From Rhodobacteraceae bacterium LNNU 3342 (lineage in GTDB: Bacteria > Pseudomonadota > Alphaproteobacteria > Rhodobacterales > Rhodobacteraceae): 64,000 nucleotides of DNA. Every line of letters begins with the position of its first letter. Position 1 is the stretch's first letter. This document shows positions 51,620-61,170 of this stretch, piece by piece. Made by a program: the position numbers and the translations under genes. The stretch covers positions 1 through 64,000 of the forward strand of contig VUAW01000002.1 in the NCBI GenBank assembly GCA_008711135.1, in the 5' to 3' direction. Under the pieces are notes generated by a model, which searched no databases, was not told where the DNA came from, and saw only the letters and a list, made by a program, of their open reading frames with translations.

Positions 51620-52851
51620 CAGGCGGCGTTCCGGCTGGTATGCGGGCTCAGCACGGTTTCCTTGCGGCTGGCAGAGGCACTGCGCCCGGCATAGCGGTCC
51701 CGCAACGTCTGCGGGCCAGCTGTGATCTGGAAATAGTCATAGTCCCCGGGGCGGTCAAAGGCGCACAGATACTGGAAGTGCAACCGGAAGTAGCGGCGGC
51801 GCATCTTCTTCCACGTCTCGGGCTGCATCGTCTGGCTGAACGCGGCGGAAATCACCAGCGGCCAACGCTTGCCCGGTTCCGCAACCCCCGAAACCGCCAC
51901 TGGATCGCAGAGCGCATAGCAGCAACCATCGCCGGGGGCCGATACGTCGATCCAGGTGACCCGCGGGTCCTGTGACAGGTCGTGCAAGTCGGCCCGCAAC
52001 CGGCTTGCCCCCGGAAGGAAGCTCTGCATCGGCACGGCTTGACCCAGCGAGAGGAAGGCCAGTTCAGGCCCATCCGCCCGCCACCGCCCCGACCGCAGTA
52101 CATCCGCCACAACCGAAACCCCCAGATGCACGCCCGAAGAATGGGCGACGACCAACACCTCGTCCACATCCTCCTCCAGCGCGGCGCCGACCAGCGCAGC
52201 GAGTTCTGCCAGCCGTGCGTCAAGTGCCGGAGGATGCGCCCCGCGATAACGGGCGGTGAAGGCATAATCGTGCAGCAGGTAATAGGCGTAAAAGCGATGG
52301 TCCATGGCTTGAAACTTCCACAGGATCGGCGGCACCACCGCCACCCCCAGCAGCGCCCCTGCCCATCCCGGCAGCCACTGCGCCGCCACCCACCACACCA
52401 GCCCCGCCGCCAGCAGCGCGATGGCCAGCTGGCCCAGCAGCATCACCACCGGATACATGCCGGTGATCACCGGCCCGGGGCGCAGGCGGAACAGCCGTGT
52501 CATTGCCCCGGTCGACAGGTAGATCCAGAAGGTGCGGACCAGCATTCCGTAGCTTGCCAGCACGCCCGCCGACATCGACTGCCGCACGATGTCAGTCCAG
52601 TGCAGGATATGCATCCGGGTTTCCACATCCTGCCCGTCGATCCGGGCGTGGATGTCCCAACCATAAACGCCGTCCTCGACCGGGCGTGGGGTCAGCCCCA
52701 GCTCATATCCGGAAATCGCGGCCTGTTCTGCCCCTTCCTTCCGGTACAGTTCACGGTAGCGGCGCGGGGGAAAGGGGTCATAACCCGGCAGGTAAAAGGC
52801 CACCCGCCGCCTGACGGTGCGATTCCCCTGCCCGCTTTGTCCCTCGTTCAT
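51619..52851 (-). CDS. Membrane-anchored alpha/beta-hydrolase-like protein
   Basis: A protein of 410 residues. There are two adjacent hydrophobic segments in the middle (about 140-190). After them a hydrolase-like elbow, VVAHSSGVHLG, places a serine in an H-S-S-G setting. The early part, RRRVAFYLPGYDPFPPRRYR, contains an oxyanion-type LPGYDP. Segments QDPRVTWIDVSAPGDGCCY and FDRPGDYDYFQITAGP are distinctive. It resembles conserved alphaproteobacterial proteins of unknown role. It shares an operon with the P450, suggesting a lipid or ester substrate processed by both. Confidence 0.75.
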   Translation of the reverse strand: MNEGQSGQGNRTVRRRVAFYLPGYDPFPPRRYRELYRKEGAEQAAISGYELGLTPRPVEDGVYGWDIHARIDGQDVETRMHILHWTDIVRQSMSAGVLASYGMLVRTFWIYLSTGAMTRLFRLRPGPVITGMYPVVMLLGQLAIALLAAGLVWWVAAQWLPGWAGALLGVAVVPPILWKFQAMDHRFYAYYLLHDYAFTARYRGAHPPALDARLAELAALVGAALEEDVDEVLVVAHSSGVHLGVSVVADVLRSGRWRADGPELAFLSLGQAVPMQSFLPGASRLRADLHDLSQDPRVTWIDVSAPGDGCCYALCDPVAVSGVAEPGKRWPLVISAAFSQTMQPETWKKMRRRYFRLHFQYLCAFDRPGDYDYFQITAGPQTLRDRYAGRSASASRKETVLSPHTSRNAA

Positions 52852-52925
52852 CCGCGCCCCCTGTTTGGCCGCAGGTTAGGACAATAACTTCCTAAAGTTA
52901 AGAGATTGCTGCAGGGCAGCGTTCA

Positions 52926-53672
52926 TCATCCCAGCGTGCTGAGCACCGGGAACGTCTCCAGCAGCCACCACGAGAAGGCGGAAAACGCCCCCGTAAGCAG
53001 CGCCACCCCCACCCCGATCAACAAAAGGCCAGAGATCCGCTCTATCAGCTTCATGTGGCGCTTGATCCGGTTCATCACGCCCATCGCTCGTTCGATGAAC
53101 AGCGCGGCCAGCAGGAAGGGGATGCCCAGCCCGGCGGCATAAACGCCCAGCAGCGCTGTCCCGCGCGACACCGAGGCCTCTGACGCCGCAAGCGACAGGA
53201 TCGCCCCCAGCTGCGGACCAATACAGGGTGTCCAGCCAAAGGCAAAGGCCAGCCCCAGCACATAAGCGCCCAAGGCAGAGCCGCCCCGTTCCCCGGCATC
53301 GAGCCGCGCCTCGCGGTCAAGGATCGGGATGCGGAACACGCCCAGGAAATGCAGCCCGAAGAAAATGACAACCACCCCCGCGACCTGCGCGAACAGATCC
53401 TGGTTGCGCAGGAAGAACATCCCCAGTGCCGACGCCGTGAAGCCCAGGATCAGGAATACGGTGGAAAGGCCCAACACGAAGAACAAGGCAGGCATCACCG
53501 CCCGACGCCGCGCCCCGCCCTGCAATTCGGGCATCGAGATACCGCCCATGTAGGCGAGATACGGCGGTACGATCGGCAGCACGCAGGGGCTGAGGAAGGA
53601 CAAAAGCCCCGCCGCCATCGCCACAAGCATGGCCGGCAGAAGCCCCGCGTCAATCAGGTCGATTCCGAACAT
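52926..53672 (-). CDS. ccdA: CcdA, cytochrome c biogenesis/thiol transport protein
   Basis: An inner-membrane protein of 248 residues with six hydrophobic segments. The two redox cysteines are in SPCVLPIVPPYLAYMGG and GWTPCIGPQLGAIL, the hallmark of the DsbD/CcdA family. It carries reducing power to periplasmic CcmG-type thioredoxins for haem attachment, so it serves the c-type cytochromes, including XoxG and CycI. GGAGGG precedes the ATG. It lies downstream of rne across a terminator. Confidence 0.93.
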   Translation of the reverse strand: MFGIDLIDAGLLPAMLVAMAAGLLSFLSPCVLPIVPPYLAYMGGISMPELQGGARRRAVMPALFFVLGLSTVFLILGFTASALGMFFLRNQDLFAQVAGVVVIFFGLHFLGVFRIPILDREARLDAGERGGSALGAYVLGLAFAFGWTPCIGPQLGAILSLAASEASVSRGTALLGVYAAGLGIPFLLAALFIERAMGVMNRIKRHMKLIERISGLLLIGVGVALLTGAFSAFSWWLLETFPVLSTLG

Positions 53673-53750
53673 GCCATGTCCCTCCGCCCCTTGGCTTACG
53701 CGATTGCCGGGGCGGCGTCACGGGACAGGCTGTCACATCAGCGTAAACAC

Positions 53751-53782
53751 AAAAGAAAAACGCCGGGGTTTCCCCCGGCGCT
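53751..53782 (-). terminator. Rho-independent terminator of rne
   Basis: On the minus strand CGCCGGGG-GAAA-CCCCGGCG (53761-53780 in forward numbering) is an 8-base-pair GC stem with a GAAA tetraloop, followed by TTTTTCTTTT. It begins seven bases after the rne stop. Confidence 0.88.
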
Positions 53783-53786
53783 TTGA

Positions 53787-56630
53787 TCAGCGGTTCCACC
53801 AGCCTCGGCGCTTGGGCTTGTCGTCGTCGGCCTCTGCATCAGCCAGCTCAGGCTCGGCGCCTTCGGCCTGCGCAGGGTCATCCGCATCCTCGGGCGTCAG
53901 TTGGGGCTGTTCCTCTACGGGCGCCGAAAGGGTTTCCGCATCGGGTGTCGGCATGGGCTCCGGCTCGGCCGCCTCTGGTGCGGGGGCCGGGTCAAGCTGC
54001 TCGGCAGAGGCCGCAGCAGGCTCCGGATCCGTCGCCGCTTCGACTGGCGCGTCGAGTGGTGCCGCTTCCGGCTCTTGCGACACAGGCGCCGGGTTGGCGG
54101 CGTCGAAGGCCTCGGTCGCCTCGGCGGCAGCCGACGCTTCGGCAAGGCGCGCGGCTTCTGCCTCGGCAGCGATCTGCGCCTTGGTCTTGCGGCTCCGCGT
54201 ACGCTTGGGCTTGGCCGGGGCCTCTGCCTCTGGCGCAGCCTCTGGTGCCGCTTCCGCAGTAGCGGTCTGATCGGGCGCTGCGGCCTCCTCTGTCACCTTC
54301 TTGCGGCTGCGACGGGCGCGGGTGGGCTTCTTGGGCGCTTCTTCCTCGGCTACCACGGGTGCGGGCTCAGCTACAGGCGCGGCCTCGACTTCGGCCTCGA
54401 CCGGAGCTTCAGCCTCGGCAGGTTGCTCGGGTGCTACCTCGGCAGGTGCTTCCGCCTCGGCGCTATCTTCCTCGGCCGAATCGTCCCGCGTATCGGTGCC
54501 GGCATTGCCATTCGTGCCGTTGCGACGACGGCGGCGGCGACGCTTGCGCTTCTTGCCGTTGCCTTCACCCTCGCCTTCGCCATTGGCTTCCACGGCGGGT
54601 TCGGCGACAGCCTCCTCGGCGGCGACCTCTTCCTCGATAGCCTCTTCGATCTCCTCGTCCTCGAGGTCGGGCATGGACGAGGTGTTCACCGACACCACGG
54701 GCAAAACGACTTCAGCCACCAGACGCGTAGCCGTCTTGAACTTCTCGATCGAGAAGTCGGGGCTCACCAGCGCGGGGTCGGCTTCGATCCGGACGGCCAT
54801 GCCATAGCGGGCCTCGATCTGGGCGATATGCTCGCGCTTCTGGTTGATGAGGAAGTTGACCACCTCGATCGGCGCCTTCAGCAGCACCTCGCGCGAACGC
54901 TTGCGGGTGCCCTCTTCCTCCAGCTGCCGAAGGATCGACAGGCCAAGGCTGTCGTCCGAGCGGATCAGGCCGGTGCCGTGGCAATGCGGGCACGGCTGGG
55001 TCGTGCTTTCGATCATGCCCGGACGCAGGCGCTGACGGCTCATCTCCAGCAGGCCAAAGCCCGAAATCCGACCCACTTGGATACGGGCACGGTCGGTCTT
55101 GAGCTTATCCTTCAGCTTCTTCTCCACGGCGGCGTTGTTCTTACGCTCCTCCATGTCGATGAAGTCGATGACGATCAGGCCGGCGAGGTCACGCAGACGC
55201 AGCTGGCGCGCGATTTCCTCGGCAGCTTCCAGGTTGGTCTTGAGCGCGGTTTCTTCGATCGAGCCTTCCTTGGTGGCCCGGCCAGAGTTCACGTCGATCG
55301 CCACCAGCGCCTCGGTCACGCCGATGACGATATAGCCGCCGGATTTCAGCTGAACCGTCGGGTTGAACATGCCCGACAGGTAGCTTTCCACCTGGTGCCG
55401 CGCAAACAGTGGCAGCGGCTCGGCATAGTGCTTCACGTTCTTGGCGTGGGACGGCATGATCATCTTCATGAAGTCCTTGGCCACGCGGTAGCCTTCGGTC
55501 CCTTCGACCAGAACCTCGTCGATGTCACGGTTGTAAAGGTCGCGGATCGACCGCTTGATCAGGTCGCCCTCTTCGTATATCGGGGCGGGCGCAATGGAAC
55601 GGAGCGTCAGATCGCGGATCTGTTCCCAGAGCCGCACAAGGTATTCGTAGTCGCGCCGGATCTCGGTCTTGGTGCGCTGCGCGCCGGCAGTGCGCACGAT
55701 CAGGCCGGCGCCTTCCGGCACTTCAATCTCGGCCGCTATCTCTTTGAGCTTCTTGCGGTCCGCGGCGTTGGTGATCTTGCGGGAAATCCCGCCACCACGC
55801 GCGGTGTTCGGCATCAGCACGCAGTACCGGCCAGCCAGCGAGAGGTAGGTCGTCAGCGCAGCGCCCTTGTTGCCCCGCTCTTCCTTGACGACCTGCACCA
55901 GCATGATCTGGCGGACCTTGATGACTTCCTGAATCTTGTAGCGGCGGGAACGCGGCTTGCGCGGCTGGCGGATCTCTTCGGTGACATCCTCTTCCGCGAT
56001 GGACTCAATCTCGGAGTCAATCTCTGCCGCATGATCGACAGCCGCATAGGGGCGGTCGTCCCCACGCTGGCGGCGCGAGTTGGCACCCTCTTCGACCAAA
56101 GTGGTTTCCTGCGCGTCCTCGCCCAGGTCCACAACGTCCATGCTGGACGGACCCGAGGGCGGAGCCTCGGTCACGGTTTCAGCCGTCACTTCCAGGGTCT
56201 CAGCGACCTCTTCCGCAGAGTTCGAGACGCCGTCTTCGGCAGGGGCCTCGGCGGTTTGCACGGCGTCAGCCGCGGAAACGCGTTCGGCCTTGTTGCGGCG
56301 GTTGCGGGGCTCACGCCCCTCCTCTTCGTCTTGTGCGCGATTGTAGGCGCGTTCTTCTTCCAGCAGGGCCTTCCGATCCGCGGTAGGGATCTGGTAGTAG
56401 TCCGGGTGGATTTCCGAAAAAGCCAGGAAGCCGTGCCGGTTCCCGCCGTAATCCACAAAGGCTGCCTGAAGCGAAGGCTCGACCCGCGTTACTTTTGCGA
56501 GGTAGATATTACCCGCAAGCTGCCGTCTGTTCGCAGTCTCGAAGTCGAACTCTTCGACGCGGGTTCCGTCAACCACCACAACGCGGGTTTCCTCCGCGTG
56601 GGTGGCGTCGATAAGCATTTTCTTTGCCAT
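53787..56630 (-). CDS. rne: Ribonuclease E
   Basis: An endoribonuclease of 947 residues and scaffold of the RNA degradosome. The S1 domain starts at about residue 36 (GNIYLAKVTRVEPSLQAAFV). The DNase I-like catalytic domain includes VAIDVNSGRAT and VIDFIDMEERKN, and the zinc link is CPHCHGTG. The C-terminal third (about 680-947) is a low-complexity Ala/Glu/Pro region with basic patches (KKRKRRRRRRRNG), typical for protein partner and RNA contacts. There is a large acidic insert at about 90-200 in the S1 region. The start is ATG 56630. Confidence 0.96.
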   Translation of the reverse strand: MAKKMLIDATHAEETRVVVVDGTRVEEFDFETANRRQLAGNIYLAKVTRVEPSLQAAFVDYGGNRHGFLAFSEIHPDYYQIPTADRKALLEEERAYNRAQDEEEGREPRNRRNKAERVSAADAVQTAEAPAEDGVSNSAEEVAETLEVTAETVTEAPPSGPSSMDVVDLGEDAQETTLVEEGANSRRQRGDDRPYAAVDHAAEIDSEIESIAEEDVTEEIRQPRKPRSRRYKIQEVIKVRQIMLVQVVKEERGNKGAALTTYLSLAGRYCVLMPNTARGGGISRKITNAADRKKLKEIAAEIEVPEGAGLIVRTAGAQRTKTEIRRDYEYLVRLWEQIRDLTLRSIAPAPIYEEGDLIKRSIRDLYNRDIDEVLVEGTEGYRVAKDFMKMIMPSHAKNVKHYAEPLPLFARHQVESYLSGMFNPTVQLKSGGYIVIGVTEALVAIDVNSGRATKEGSIEETALKTNLEAAEEIARQLRLRDLAGLIVIDFIDMEERKNNAAVEKKLKDKLKTDRARIQVGRISGFGLLEMSRQRLRPGMIESTTQPCPHCHGTGLIRSDDSLGLSILRQLEEEGTRKRSREVLLKAPIEVVNFLINQKREHIAQIEARYGMAVRIEADPALVSPDFSIEKFKTATRLVAEVVLPVVSVNTSSMPDLEDEEIEEAIEEEVAAEEAVAEPAVEANGEGEGEGNGKKRKRRRRRRRNGTNGNAGTDTRDDSAEEDSAEAEAPAEVAPEQPAEAEAPVEAEVEAAPVAEPAPVVAEEEAPKKPTRARRSRKKVTEEAAAPDQTATAEAAPEAAPEAEAPAKPKRTRSRKTKAQIAAEAEAARLAEASAAAEATEAFDAANPAPVSQEPEAAPLDAPVEAATDPEPAAASAEQLDPAPAPEAAEPEPMPTPDAETLSAPVEEQPQLTPEDADDPAQAEGAEPELADAEADDDKPKRRGWWNR

Positions 56631-57057
56631 GGTGTTCCATTGCACCGACGCGACCCGCCGTCCGCAGGGATCGCTCTCTGCGGGGACCGGGGGTGCGGGT
56701 GGTGTCTTGTTAAGGCGATTTGCGGCACGGGAAAGCGTGGAACGGAGGCCCGGGGCCGTCCATGATCCTGCCTGTCAACTCCTGCGCGCGTCATCGCATT
56801 CCTGTAAAGGGCTCGCATAGGCGACGCCCGTTCTCAATAAACCCGGGCCTGAGGCGCGACGGGCAACCTTGATGGCCTTGCGGCCAGAAAGCCTGTTGCA
56901 GGGGACCCCACGCACAGCGCGTCGTCGACTGAAACGGCGAAACCTATCCGGGGCGCATGAAGATGCAGGCCCGCACCGGACAACCTTATCGGGCTTGACG
57001 GGGAAAATACAATCGGTTTTTTCCCCCGCCGCCCCTGCCCGGTGCAGCGATGCAGGC
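56631..57057. other. Gene-free stretch between rne and the dctD-like gene
   Basis: A gap of 427 bases. An inverted repeat GGGGAAAA (57000-57007) and TTTTCCCC (57019-57026) lies just beyond the dctD-like stop and may terminate that operon. The remainder probably holds the rne promoter and a long structured leader on the minus strand. A local hairpin CCGCAG/CTGCGG (about 56659-56682) lies near the rne start. No gene is supported on either strand. Confidence 0.5.
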
Positions 57058-58389
57058 TTAAAGGTAGTCCGAGCGGCTGAGACCGTACTTGGCCATCTTC
57101 TCGTTCAGGGTGCGCCGCGGCAGGCAAAGCTCCTCCATCACGGCGGTGATGGCGCCACGGTGGCGGCGCATGGTGTTGTCGATCAGCATCCGCTCGAACG
57201 CTTCGACATATTCCTTCAGCGGCTTGCCCTCGGTCGTGAGCGCGGGTCCCGTCGCCTCGTTGTCCGCCATCAGCAGCGAGGCGATCGAGCCCGAACCGCG
57301 CCGGTTCTGCAGCACCGCGCGTTCCGCGATGTTGATCAGCTGGCGCACGTTCCCCGGCCAAGGCGCCTGCAGAAGCTGGGCGGCCTCTTGCGCCGTCACT
57401 TCGGGGGCATCGCAGCCATATTCTTCCGAAAACTGTTCGGAATAGCGGGTGAACAGCGTCAGGATATCTTCGCCCCGCATGCGGAGCGGCGGCAGCGTGA
57501 TCTTCAGCGCGGCAAGACGATAGAAAAGGTCGGGGCGGAGCGCATCCTCGACCGTCTTGTCAGGCGCATGCTCGTTGCAGATCGCCACGATTCGGGTTTC
57601 AGCCGGGGCACCCTGGTCGTTGATGAAGGTCAGAAGCCGCGCCTGAAGCGGCTGGCTCAGCGCCTCGATATCCTCAAGGCACAGGGTCCCGCCGCGCGAC
57701 TCCTCGACCAGCGGCAGGCCTTCGCCCTCATCCGTAGGGCCGAACAGTTTAGCCGCCAGCACATCCTCTGGATAAGCCGCGCAGGAGATCACGTTGAATT
57801 TCTTGCCTGCCCGCGGGCCGACCGCATGCAGCGCGTGGGCCACCAGCGTCTTGCCGGTGCCAGTTTCGCCGTCGATCAGGACGTGGCCATCCGCCTGCCC
57901 CAGGTCAAGGATATCCTCGCGCAGACGTTCCATCACCGGCGAGGTGCCGATGAGCTTTTTCATCAGCACCGTGCCATCCGACAGCTCCCGCCGCAGGGCG
58001 CGGTTATCCAGCGTCAGCCGCCGCACCTGCGTCGCCCGCTTGGCCAGTTCCGTCATCCGGTCGGGATTGAACGGCTTTTCCAGGAAGTCATAGGCGCCGA
58101 TCCGCATCGCCTCGACCGCCATGGGCACGTCGCCATGGCCGGTGATCATGATCACCGGCAGGCCGCTGTCCATGCTCATCAGCCGCTTGAGGAAGGCCAT
58201 GCCATCCATGCCGGGCATCTTGATGTCCGACACGACGACCCCGGGGAATTCAGGCCCCAGCGCCTTCAGCGCATCCTCGGCACAAGGATAGGTTTCGGTT
58301 TCGAACCCGGAAAGCGCCAGCCACTGGCTGATCGACTGCCGCATGTCCTGTTCGTCATCGACAATCGCCACTTTCATGGAACGGGCCAT
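57058..58389 (-). CDS. dctD: DctD-like response regulator lacking the GAFTGA loop
   Basis: A protein of 443 residues with a receiver (Asp55 in VVVSDIKMPG), an AAA+ domain (Walker A GETGTGKT 174-181; Walker B-like GGTLCLEDIE at about 233-242) and a C-terminal Fis-type helix (ITAVMEELCLPRRTLNEK). In DctD/NtrC proteins the loop GAFTGA contacts sigma-54. Here the segment after KLFG reads PTDEGEGLPLVEESR and the loop is deleted (residues about 217-232). It may thus activate sigma-70 promoters or act otherwise, as Rhodobacter capsulatus NtrC does. GAGG precedes the ATG. The kinase gene ends six bases upstream. Confidence 0.9.
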   Translation of the reverse strand: MARSMKVAIVDDEQDMRQSISQWLALSGFETETYPCAEDALKALGPEFPGVVVSDIKMPGMDGMAFLKRLMSMDSGLPVIMITGHGDVPMAVEAMRIGAYDFLEKPFNPDRMTELAKRATQVRRLTLDNRALRRELSDGTVLMKKLIGTSPVMERLREDILDLGQADGHVLIDGETGTGKTLVAHALHAVGPRAGKKFNVISCAAYPEDVLAAKLFGPTDEGEGLPLVEESRGGTLCLEDIEALSQPLQARLLTFINDQGAPAETRIVAICNEHAPDKTVEDALRPDLFYRLAALKITLPPLRMRGEDILTLFTRYSEQFSEEYGCDAPEVTAQEAAQLLQAPWPGNVRQLINIAERAVLQNRRGSGSIASLLMADNEATGPALTTEGKPLKEYVEAFERMLIDNTMRRHRGAITAVMEELCLPRRTLNEKMAKYGLSRSDYL

Positions 58390-58395
58390 ATTTCC

Positions 58396-60168
58396 TCACT
58401 CGGCTGCCTTTGTTTCACTTGTCAATATCGGAAGCTGGACTTCAAAAACAGCCCCGCCCCCTTCACCATTCCGCGCGGTCAGGCGACCGCCCAGGTCGTT
58501 CACGATCCCCGAGGAGATCGCCAGTCCCAGCCCCACGCCCTCTCCGGGCTTCTTCGTGGTGTAGAAGGGCTCGAACAGGTTATCGAGATCCTCGATCCCC
58601 GGCCCATTGTCCCGCACCGCAAGGATCGCGGTGTCGCCAAGGCTCAGCAGCAGGTCCACATGCGGATCCGACACTTCCTTGGTCGCGTCCAGCGCGTTGC
58701 GCAACAGGTTGATGATCACTTGTTCCAACCGCAGCCGGTCAGCCATCACCCGCACCGGCTTGCGCGGCAGGGTGCGGGTGATCTTCACCTCCCGCTCGCG
58801 CAACTGGGGCTCCATCATCGCCAGCGCGGACGAGACGCAGGCACGAAGATCAACAGGTTCAAAGGCTTCGCCGCCCTTACGGGCATAGGACTTCAGCTGC
58901 CGGGTGATCGCGCCCATGCGTTCAATCAGGTCGTCGATGCGTTGGAACGAGGCCAGCGCTTCTTCAGGACGCTTGCGCTGCAACAGCAGGCGCGCCCCGG
59001 CGAGGTAGGTCTTCATCGCCGCCAGCGGCTGGTTGAGTTCATGGCTTACCGCCGCCGACATTTCACCCAGCGCGGCCAGTTTGGATGACTGCGCCAGCGT
59101 CTGCTCGGCCACGGCGAGGTCCTTCTGGACCCGCTCCCGTTCCGCGATTTCACGTTGCAGGCGGGCGTTCAGGCGGCGCAGTTCCACCGACTCTTGCTGA
59201 TAGGCGGCGGATTGCGACCACGCCCTGCGCGACATCATGTAGAATGTGAACGCCAGCAGAACGGCAAAACCCATGATCTCCAGCGCGAGAACACCGTTTA
59301 CCCGTTCGCGAACCGAATCGAATCGCGTGAAGGAAACGATTCGCCACCCGCGGAACGGAATCCGCGCCTCGTTCCGCATCACAGCCTCACCGCTCAGGTA
59401 AGCGTCGGGCCGTTCCTGCCCCCAATCCGTCGGCACCCGCAGCGCCAACTGGATAGCCGAGGGCGCATCGCGTACGGCCAGCGCCTCCTCCAAGGACAGG
59501 CCACGCCAGCGCGGTTCGGTGGACAGGATCACCCGCCCTTCGCTGTCGATCATTGCAACGGCATCGGTCAGCCCTGCCCAGGACCGTTCGTATTTCAGCA
59601 GGTCCACCTCGACCGCGACAACGCCGATCGGGCGATTTTCGTGCATCACAGCGCGGGCAAAGGTGAACTCATACCCGCCGGTATCACGTGGCGAGGTGGT
59701 AAAGACTGTGTCCTTGGAGCGGAGCGCGTCGACGAAATAGGCCTCTTGCCGGTAGTTCGTGCCCAGCAGGTTCCGGTCCGTTGCGGCAACCGTGCGCCCC
59801 GTCGCGTCAAGCAGCAACAGCGACGCCGCGCCGATCTCGCCCTGGAACGAGATCAACCTCTGGGAGGTGCGCGAGAAATCCTCGGACGTTAGCGCATTGA
59901 TCAGCTCAGGGTCCCGCGCCAGAAGCAGCGGCACCACCGAGTGGCGCTGAAGCTCGCTCTGGATGTTGCCGGAATACAACGCGAGCCGGATCTCTGCCCG
60001 GCTGCGGATCGGGTCGGTGAACCTGTCGGTCAGCCAGAGGTTGGTTGTCCAGATCACCACGACGGCCAGCAGCGCCAGCGCCCCGATGACGAGACGCGCG
60101 CGCCAAGGGACGCGCGTGGTCGTCGGTTCGGACAGGTCCGTATCGTGAAGATCGCTGTTCAGGCTCAT
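58396..60168 (-). CDS. dctB: DctB-like membrane sensor histidine kinase
   Basis: A protein of 590 residues. A short cytoplasmic tail is followed by TM1 (about 24-42), a large periplasmic double-Cache-like sensor with DTGGYEFTFARAVMHEN and VEVDLLKYE, and a second TM around residue 300. Then come a coiled coil, HisKA with the phospho-His in AAVSHELNQPL, and an ATPase domain with NLLRNALDAT, DNGPGI and GVGLGLAIS. It matches the C4-dicarboxylate sensor DctB in layout. No dctPQM transport genes are in the window, so the ligand is open. Confidence 0.9.
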   Translation of the reverse strand: MSLNSDLHDTDLSEPTTTRVPWRARLVIGALALLAVVVIWTTNLWLTDRFTDPIRSRAEIRLALYSGNIQSELQRHSVVPLLLARDPELINALTSEDFSRTSQRLISFQGEIGAASLLLLDATGRTVAATDRNLLGTNYRQEAYFVDALRSKDTVFTTSPRDTGGYEFTFARAVMHENRPIGVVAVEVDLLKYERSWAGLTDAVAMIDSEGRVILSTEPRWRGLSLEEALAVRDAPSAIQLALRVPTDWGQERPDAYLSGEAVMRNEARIPFRGWRIVSFTRFDSVRERVNGVLALEIMGFAVLLAFTFYMMSRRAWSQSAAYQQESVELRRLNARLQREIAERERVQKDLAVAEQTLAQSSKLAALGEMSAAVSHELNQPLAAMKTYLAGARLLLQRKRPEEALASFQRIDDLIERMGAITRQLKSYARKGGEAFEPVDLRACVSSALAMMEPQLREREVKITRTLPRKPVRVMADRLRLEQVIINLLRNALDATKEVSDPHVDLLLSLGDTAILAVRDNGPGIEDLDNLFEPFYTTKKPGEGVGLGLAISSGIVNDLGGRLTARNGEGGGAVFEVQLPILTSETKAAE

Positions 60169-60214
60169 GCGCTGCAGGATACGCGCCCGGCCCCAGCCCC
60201 TCAAGGCGCGCCCG

Positions 60215-60883
60215 TTACGCAGTCGTCAGCGCGCCCAGAAGCGAGCGGAAAAGCACCGAGCCATCGGCGCCGCCTTGCGCAGCGTCCACCGCCCGTTCGG
60301 GATGCGGCATCATGCCCAGCACGCGCCGGTTTTCCGACAGCACACCTGCGATGTCGGCCATGGAGCCGTTCGGGTTCTGGACATAGGTGAAGGCGATGCG
60401 ATCCTCACCCTTGAGCCGCGCAAGCGTTTCGGCGTCGGCAGTATAGTTGCCGTCGTGATGCGCCACCGGGATGACGGGCGTGTCACCGACCGACCATTCG
60501 CTCGTAAAGGCGCTGTCGGTGGTTTCCACCCGCAGTTGTACTGGCTTGCACACGAACTTGAGCCCCGAGTTGCGCATCAGCGCCCCCGGCAGAAGCCCGG
60601 TTTCGGTCAGCACCTGGAAGCCATTGCAGACGCCCAGCACGAAGCCACCGCGCTGCGCGTGGTTGATCACGGCCGGCGCGATGGGCGACCGTGCGGCGAT
60701 GGCGCCACAGCGCAGGTAGTCGCCGAAGGAAAAACCGCCGGGCACGCCAACCACGTCCACGCCTTGCGGCAGGTCGGTGTCCTTGTGCCAGACGCGGACG
60801 ACCTCGGCCCCGGCCTTTTCAAGGGCAACGGCGAGGTCCCGGTCGCAGTTCGATCCGGGGAAGGTGATGACGGCGGCTTTCAT
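60215..60883 (-). CDS. purQ: Phosphoribosylformylglycinamidine synthase subunit PurQ
   Basis: A glutaminase subunit of 222 residues. The nucleophile is the Cys in VLGVCNGFQ, with the His-Glu pair in [18 protein letters not shown] at the N-terminus is typical. With PurS and PurL it makes FGAM in purine synthesis. ATG 60883 was chosen; a longer frame has no site. It is third in purC-purS-purQ. Confidence 0.96.
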   Translation of the reverse strand: MKAAVITFPGSNCDRDLAVALEKAGAEVVRVWHKDTDLPQGVDVVGVPGGFSFGDYLRCGAIAARSPIAPAVINHAQRGGFVLGVCNGFQVLTETGLLPGALMRNSGLKFVCKPVQLRVETTDSAFTSEWSVGDTPVIPVAHHDGNYTADAETLARLKGEDRIAFTYVQNPNGSMADIAGVLSENRRVLGMMPHPERAVDAAQGGADGSVLFRSLLGALTTA

Positions 60884-60909
60884 GGCATGCCCCTTGTGCG
60901 CGGTCCGGA

Positions 60910-61161
60910 TCAGGCGATCTCGACCGTGTATTTTTCGATCACGGTGTTGGCGAGCAGCTTTTCGCACATCGCTCGCACCTCGGCCTCGGCGGTGGCGCGG
61001 TCGGCGGCATCGAGGTCAAGCTCGATCACCTTGCCCTGCCGCACCCCCTGCACCCCGGCAAATCCAAGCGTGCCTAGCGCGTGGCGCACGGCTTCGCCCT
61101 GCGGGTCAAGCACCCCGTCCTTGAGCATGACATGCACGCGGGCTTTGAGCTTATCGGACAT
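60910..61161 (-). CDS. purS: Phosphoribosylformylglycinamidine synthase subunit PurS
   Basis: A small subunit of 83 residues. [20 protein letters not shown] and [16 protein letters not shown] are diagnostic. It bridges PurL and PurQ in the three-part synthase, used by bacteria without a fused PurL. It lies nine bases after purC and 26 before purQ. Confidence 0.95.
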   Translation of the reverse strand: MSDKLKARVHVMLKDGVLDPQGEAVRHALGTLGFAGVQGVRQGKVIELDLDAADRATAEAEVRAMCEKLLANTVIEKYTVEIA

Positions 61162-61170
61162 CGGGGCCTC

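Noticed and set aside
53901-56765. Open frame of 954 codons on the plus strand opposite rne
   Set aside because: It arises from the high GC third-position bias of rne. Its translation is low-complexity Gly, Leu and Arg and shows no domain.
56995-57013. TTGACG and TACAAT as a plus-strand promoter
   Set aside because: The spacing is only seven bases, and there is no plus-strand gene downstream.
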